DNA of 7,699 bases, from NCBI GenBank assembly GCA_004173415.1, contig SEHC01000254.1, forward strand, positions 1 to 7,699, written 5' to 3'. A program made the position numbers and the translations under genes. The stretch comes from Lysobacteraceae bacterium (lineage in GTDB: Bacteria; Pseudomonadota; Gammaproteobacteria; Xanthomonadales; Xanthomonadaceae). How positions within the stretch are numbered: position 1 is the stretch's first letter; the number at the start of each line of letters is the position of its first letter. Shown here one piece after another: positions 6,105 through 7,699 of this stretch. The notes under the pieces are model-generated. The model was not told where the DNA came from. It saw only the letters and a list, made by a program, of their open reading frames with translations, and did not search any database.

Positions 6105-6655
6105 TCGCTCAATCTCGCACGCAGCTTGTCCATCGCATAACGCAGCCGCGACTTCACCGTTTCCCGGCCTACGCCGGTGATCTCGCCGATCTCCTCCAGG
6201 CTCAGCTCCTGCTCCAGCCGCAATTGCAGCACCTCGCGCTGGTCGTCCGGCAGCTCGGCCATGGCCAGGTGCAGCCGGCGGCGCTGCTCGAAATCGGACA
6301 GGTTGCGCTCCGGCGTGTCCGGGTCCGGTACCCGGGCGGCCCGTTCATCGCCATCGGACGGGGCCGGCGGACGGTGTTTCAGCGCCCGCCAGTGGTCGGT
6401 GAGGCGATTGTGGGCGATCCGGAACAGCCAGGTCGTGAAAGCGGCCTCGGGCCGCCAGCCTTCGCGCGCGGTGATCACCCGTTGCCAGATGTCCTGGAAC
6501 AGCTCGTCGGCCAGCGCCGGCTCGCGCAGCTGGCGCAGCAGGAACCGGTACAGGCGGCCGCGGTGGCGGGCATAAAGCTGCTCGAAGGCCTTGGCATCGC
6601 CGGCTGCATAGGCGAGCATCAGCACTTCGTCGGCGGGTTCTGGGAAGTCGTTCAC
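6101..6655 (-). CDS. ECF (RpoE-like) RNA polymerase sigma factor
   Basis: A 184-residue ECF sigma factor (group usual length about 170-200) with only sigma regions 2 and 4. Region 2 covers about 22-90 (AFEQLYARHRGRLYRFLLRQL, ADELFQDIWQRV and TTWLFRIAHNRLTDHWR), including the DELFQDIW core-binding/-10 motif. A Pro/Asp-rich linker (about 95-120) leads to region 4 at about 132-182, LPDDQREVLQLRLEQELSLEEIGEI followed by the helix-turn-helix GVGRETVKSRLRYAMDKLR. The GTG at 6655 was chosen because it leaves a short leader before region 2; the open frame continues upstream for hundreds of bases but there it overlaps the divergent GAF gene and has no family similarity. No clear Shine-Dalgarno; a small hairpin lies just upstream. 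The stop overlaps the next gene's ATG. It likely directs a stress or envelope regulon under control of the following membrane protein (inference). Confidence 0.9.
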   Translation of the reverse strand: MNDFPEPADEVLMLAYAAGDAKAFEQLYARHRGRLYRFLLRQLREPALADELFQDIWQRVITAREGWRPEAAFTTWLFRIAHNRLTDHWRALKHRPPAPSDGDERAARVPDPDTPERNLSDFEQRRRLHLAMAELPDDQREVLQLRLEQELSLEEIGEITGVGRETVKSRLRYAMDKLRARLSE

Positions 6656-6660
6656 CGCAA

Positions 6661-6675
6661 CAAGCGTAAGGCTTG
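6661..6675. promoter_or_regulatory. Small hairpin just upstream of the sigma factor start
   Basis: CAAGC (6661-6665), loop of 5 nt, GCTTG (6671-6675) form a perfect 5-bp inverted repeat ending 5 nt before the GTG at 6655 on the minus strand. It occupies the place of a ribosome-binding site, so it could affect initiation, or be a small operator. The stem is short and could be chance. Confidence 0.3.
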
Positions 6676-6821
6676 CATCAGAATCCGCAAAGCGTGGCCG
6701 GCGTCCGCAAGTTGGCCGCAGCGCCGGCAGTACTTCGTAAGGACAGGGAAGTGGTGGGCAAACCACGGGGGCCATGGCGACATGCATGGAACCTGATAAC
6801 GTCCGCCGTGCGGGAATGGGG

Positions 6822-6856
6822 TTTCCGTCACACGGGCGCTGGCGCCCGCTTTCCGT
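6822..6856. promoter_or_regulatory. Inverted repeat flanked by direct repeats upstream of the GAF gene
   Basis: A perfect 7-bp inverted repeat CGGGCGC (6833-6839) / GCGCCCG (6842-6848) is bracketed by two copies of TTTCCGT (6822-6828 and 6850-6856, 28 bp apart). It sits 28-54 nt before the GTG at 6876, so it would lie in the leader or promoter if that start is right, or inside the coding region if an earlier ATG is used. The rest of the 6656-6875 gap shows only short palindromes (6771-6778 and 6781-6788) and no sure promoter. Confidence 0.35.
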
Positions 6857-6875
6857 AACCGACCTTGGGAAACAC

Positions 6876-7699
6876 GTGCACCTGCCTACCACCGAAGCGG
6901 CGGAAATTTCCCGCCCCGCCCCGAATCCGGTCGCCAGCCGGGCACCCACTGCGGGCCCGGGCCCGGAGACGTCGCCGGCCGGCTGCATCGCGGCCACCCT
7001 GTGCGCCTTGCTGCCGGAGGGAGCCAAGGTGGCGGTGAGCTGGCGGGACTGGGCCGTGGGCAGCGATGGCGCCGTGTCGCCGGAGGGGAATCCGTCCTTG
7101 CGCAAGCGCGCCGAGGCCGCGCTGTCCGATCCGGACGCCGAGTCGGCAGCGGGGCCGGTGCTCGTGCATGCGTGGGAGAACGGCGACGGGACCGCGCGCA
7201 TGGCCGTTGCCGCGGCCATGCCGGCGGCCGTGGATGCCGCGGCGACCAAATCGTGGCTGGACCTGGCCAGGATCCTGGTAGGCGCCACCCTGGACGCGAC
7301 GCGCGCGCAGGCCCGCATCGTGTCGCTGGAGAAATCCAAGCGCCTGCAGCAGGCGCTCTACGAGATCGCCGACCTGGCCAGCGCCGATCTCGAAATGCCG
7401 GAGATGCTCCGGCGAATCCATGCGGTGGTCGGCTCGCTGATGTCGGCCGACAACTGCTACATCGTGCTTTACGACGAGCAGCGGCGCAGCGTGCGGTTCC
7501 TGCACTTCGTCGACCAGAAGGACACCTACGTCGCCGAACCCGAGCGCGAGTTCACCGAAGAGGAAATGCCCAACAGCCTGACCTTCGCCCTGCTCAGGCA
7601 CGGCCAGGCCGTGCGCGGTCCCTCCATCGCCGTGCGCCAGAAGCTGGGGGTGATGCCCGACCTGTCCCACGGCCCGGACAGCGTCGACTGGATGGGCGT
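6876..7699 (+). CDS. GAF-domain signalling protein, probable GGDEF/EAL c-di-GMP enzyme, N-terminal part
   Basis: The plus strand is open from 6741 to the window end in this frame with no stop. From the GTG at 6876, 274 residues are visible. Residues 1-35 are Pro/Ala-rich; about 38-145 may be a divergent GAF-like domain ending in a helix (WLDLARILVGATLDATRAQA); a linker helix follows (SLEKSKRLQQALYEIADLAS, about 150-169), then a clear GAF domain (SADNCYIVLYDEQRRSVRFLHFVDQ...TFALLRHGQAVRG). In Xanthomonadaceae this GAF type precedes GGDEF and EAL domains, so a cyclic-di-GMP synthase/phosphodiesterase is likely, but those domains lie beyond the window. Start options are GTG 6876 (weak GGGA upstream) or in-frame ATGs at 6816, 6786 and 6774. 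Divergent from the sigma operon. GAF identity is fairly sure; enzymatic identity is inference. Confidence 0.75.
   Translation, partial: MHLPTTEAAEISRPAPNPVASRAPTAGPGPETSPAGCIAATLCALLPEGAKVAVSWRDWAVGSDGAVSPEGNPSLRKRAEAALSDPDAESAAGPVLVHAWENGDGTARMAVAAAMPAAVDAAATKSWLDLARILVGATLDATRAQARIVSLEKSKRLQQALYEIADLASADLEMPEMLRRIHAVVGSLMSADNCYIVLYDEQRRSVRFLHFVDQKDTYVAEPEREFTEEEMPNSLTFALLRHGQAVRGPSIAVRQKLGVMPDLSHGPDSVDWMG

Noticed and set aside
6655..6710. Sigma-70-like promoter TTGCGG/16 nt/TACGCT before the sigma gene
   Set aside because: The -10 matches consensus at only three of six positions; too weak to report as a feature. No convincing ECF-type GGAAC...TCTGA pair at correct spacing was found either.
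5145..6796. Long plus-strand open frames opposite the putative anti-sigma and sigma genes
   Set aside because: Frame openness follows from the GC- and Pro/Ala-rich coding strand; the sigma regions 2 and 4 on the minus strand are decisive.
6788..6803. GGAACC followed by CGTC as an ECF promoter for the GAF gene
   Set aside because: The two elements are only about 7 nt apart, far less than the roughly 16 nt needed.
6656..7339. Upstream 228-codon extension of the sigma factor frame
   Set aside because: It overlaps the divergent GAF gene antisense and shows no similarity to sigma factors; GTG at 6655 gives a normal ECF length.

Overview
The window looks like the chromosome of a gammaproteobacterium of the Xanthomonadaceae/Lysobacteraceae (Stenotrophomonas, Lysobacter, Luteimonas or Pseudoxanthomonas type). 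Three things point there: strongly GC-rich codon use, protein sequences typical of that group (most clearly the GAF protein at the right edge and the ECF sigma factor), and a TonB-receptor-like 'LDRVEVTGSRI' motif. I see no mobile elements, tRNA, rRNA or CRISPR; all genes look native.

Left part (1-2672): a divergent fatty-acid desaturation locus with the layout of Pseudomonas aeruginosa desT / desCB. A TetR repressor (desT-like, minus strand, cut by the window edge) faces a ferredoxin-type oxidoreductase (desC-like) overlapping a membrane fatty acyl desaturase (desB-like). The 61-bp gap between the start codons is full of dyads and 12-bp-spaced TGTAT repeats that overlap promoter elements for both directions. 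The desC-side promoter would place transcription initiation on or next to the ATG, suggesting a leaderless mRNA. The logic is an acyl-CoA-sensing repressor controlling an electron-transfer and desaturase pair that makes membrane unsaturated fatty acids.

Middle part (2807-6655, minus strand): four genes in transcription order: ECF sigma factor, single-pass membrane protein (putative anti-sigma or sigma-regulator), YigZ/IMPACT protein and an MsbA-like ABC half-transporter. All three junctions are ATGA start/stop overlaps, so this is a tightly coupled operon. The putative anti-sigma lacks a zinc-binding motif and carries a periplasmic TonB-receptor-like motif. The ABC transporter has an intact ATPase domain but appears to lack the cytoplasmic TM4-TM5 section (second coupling helix). 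A GC-rich hairpin separates the convergent desB and ABC genes.

Right part (6656-7699): a regulatory gap with small inverted and direct repeats, then the beginning of a plus-strand gene running off the window. It encodes a GAF-domain protein that in relatives continues into GGDEF and/or EAL (cyclic-di-GMP) domains.
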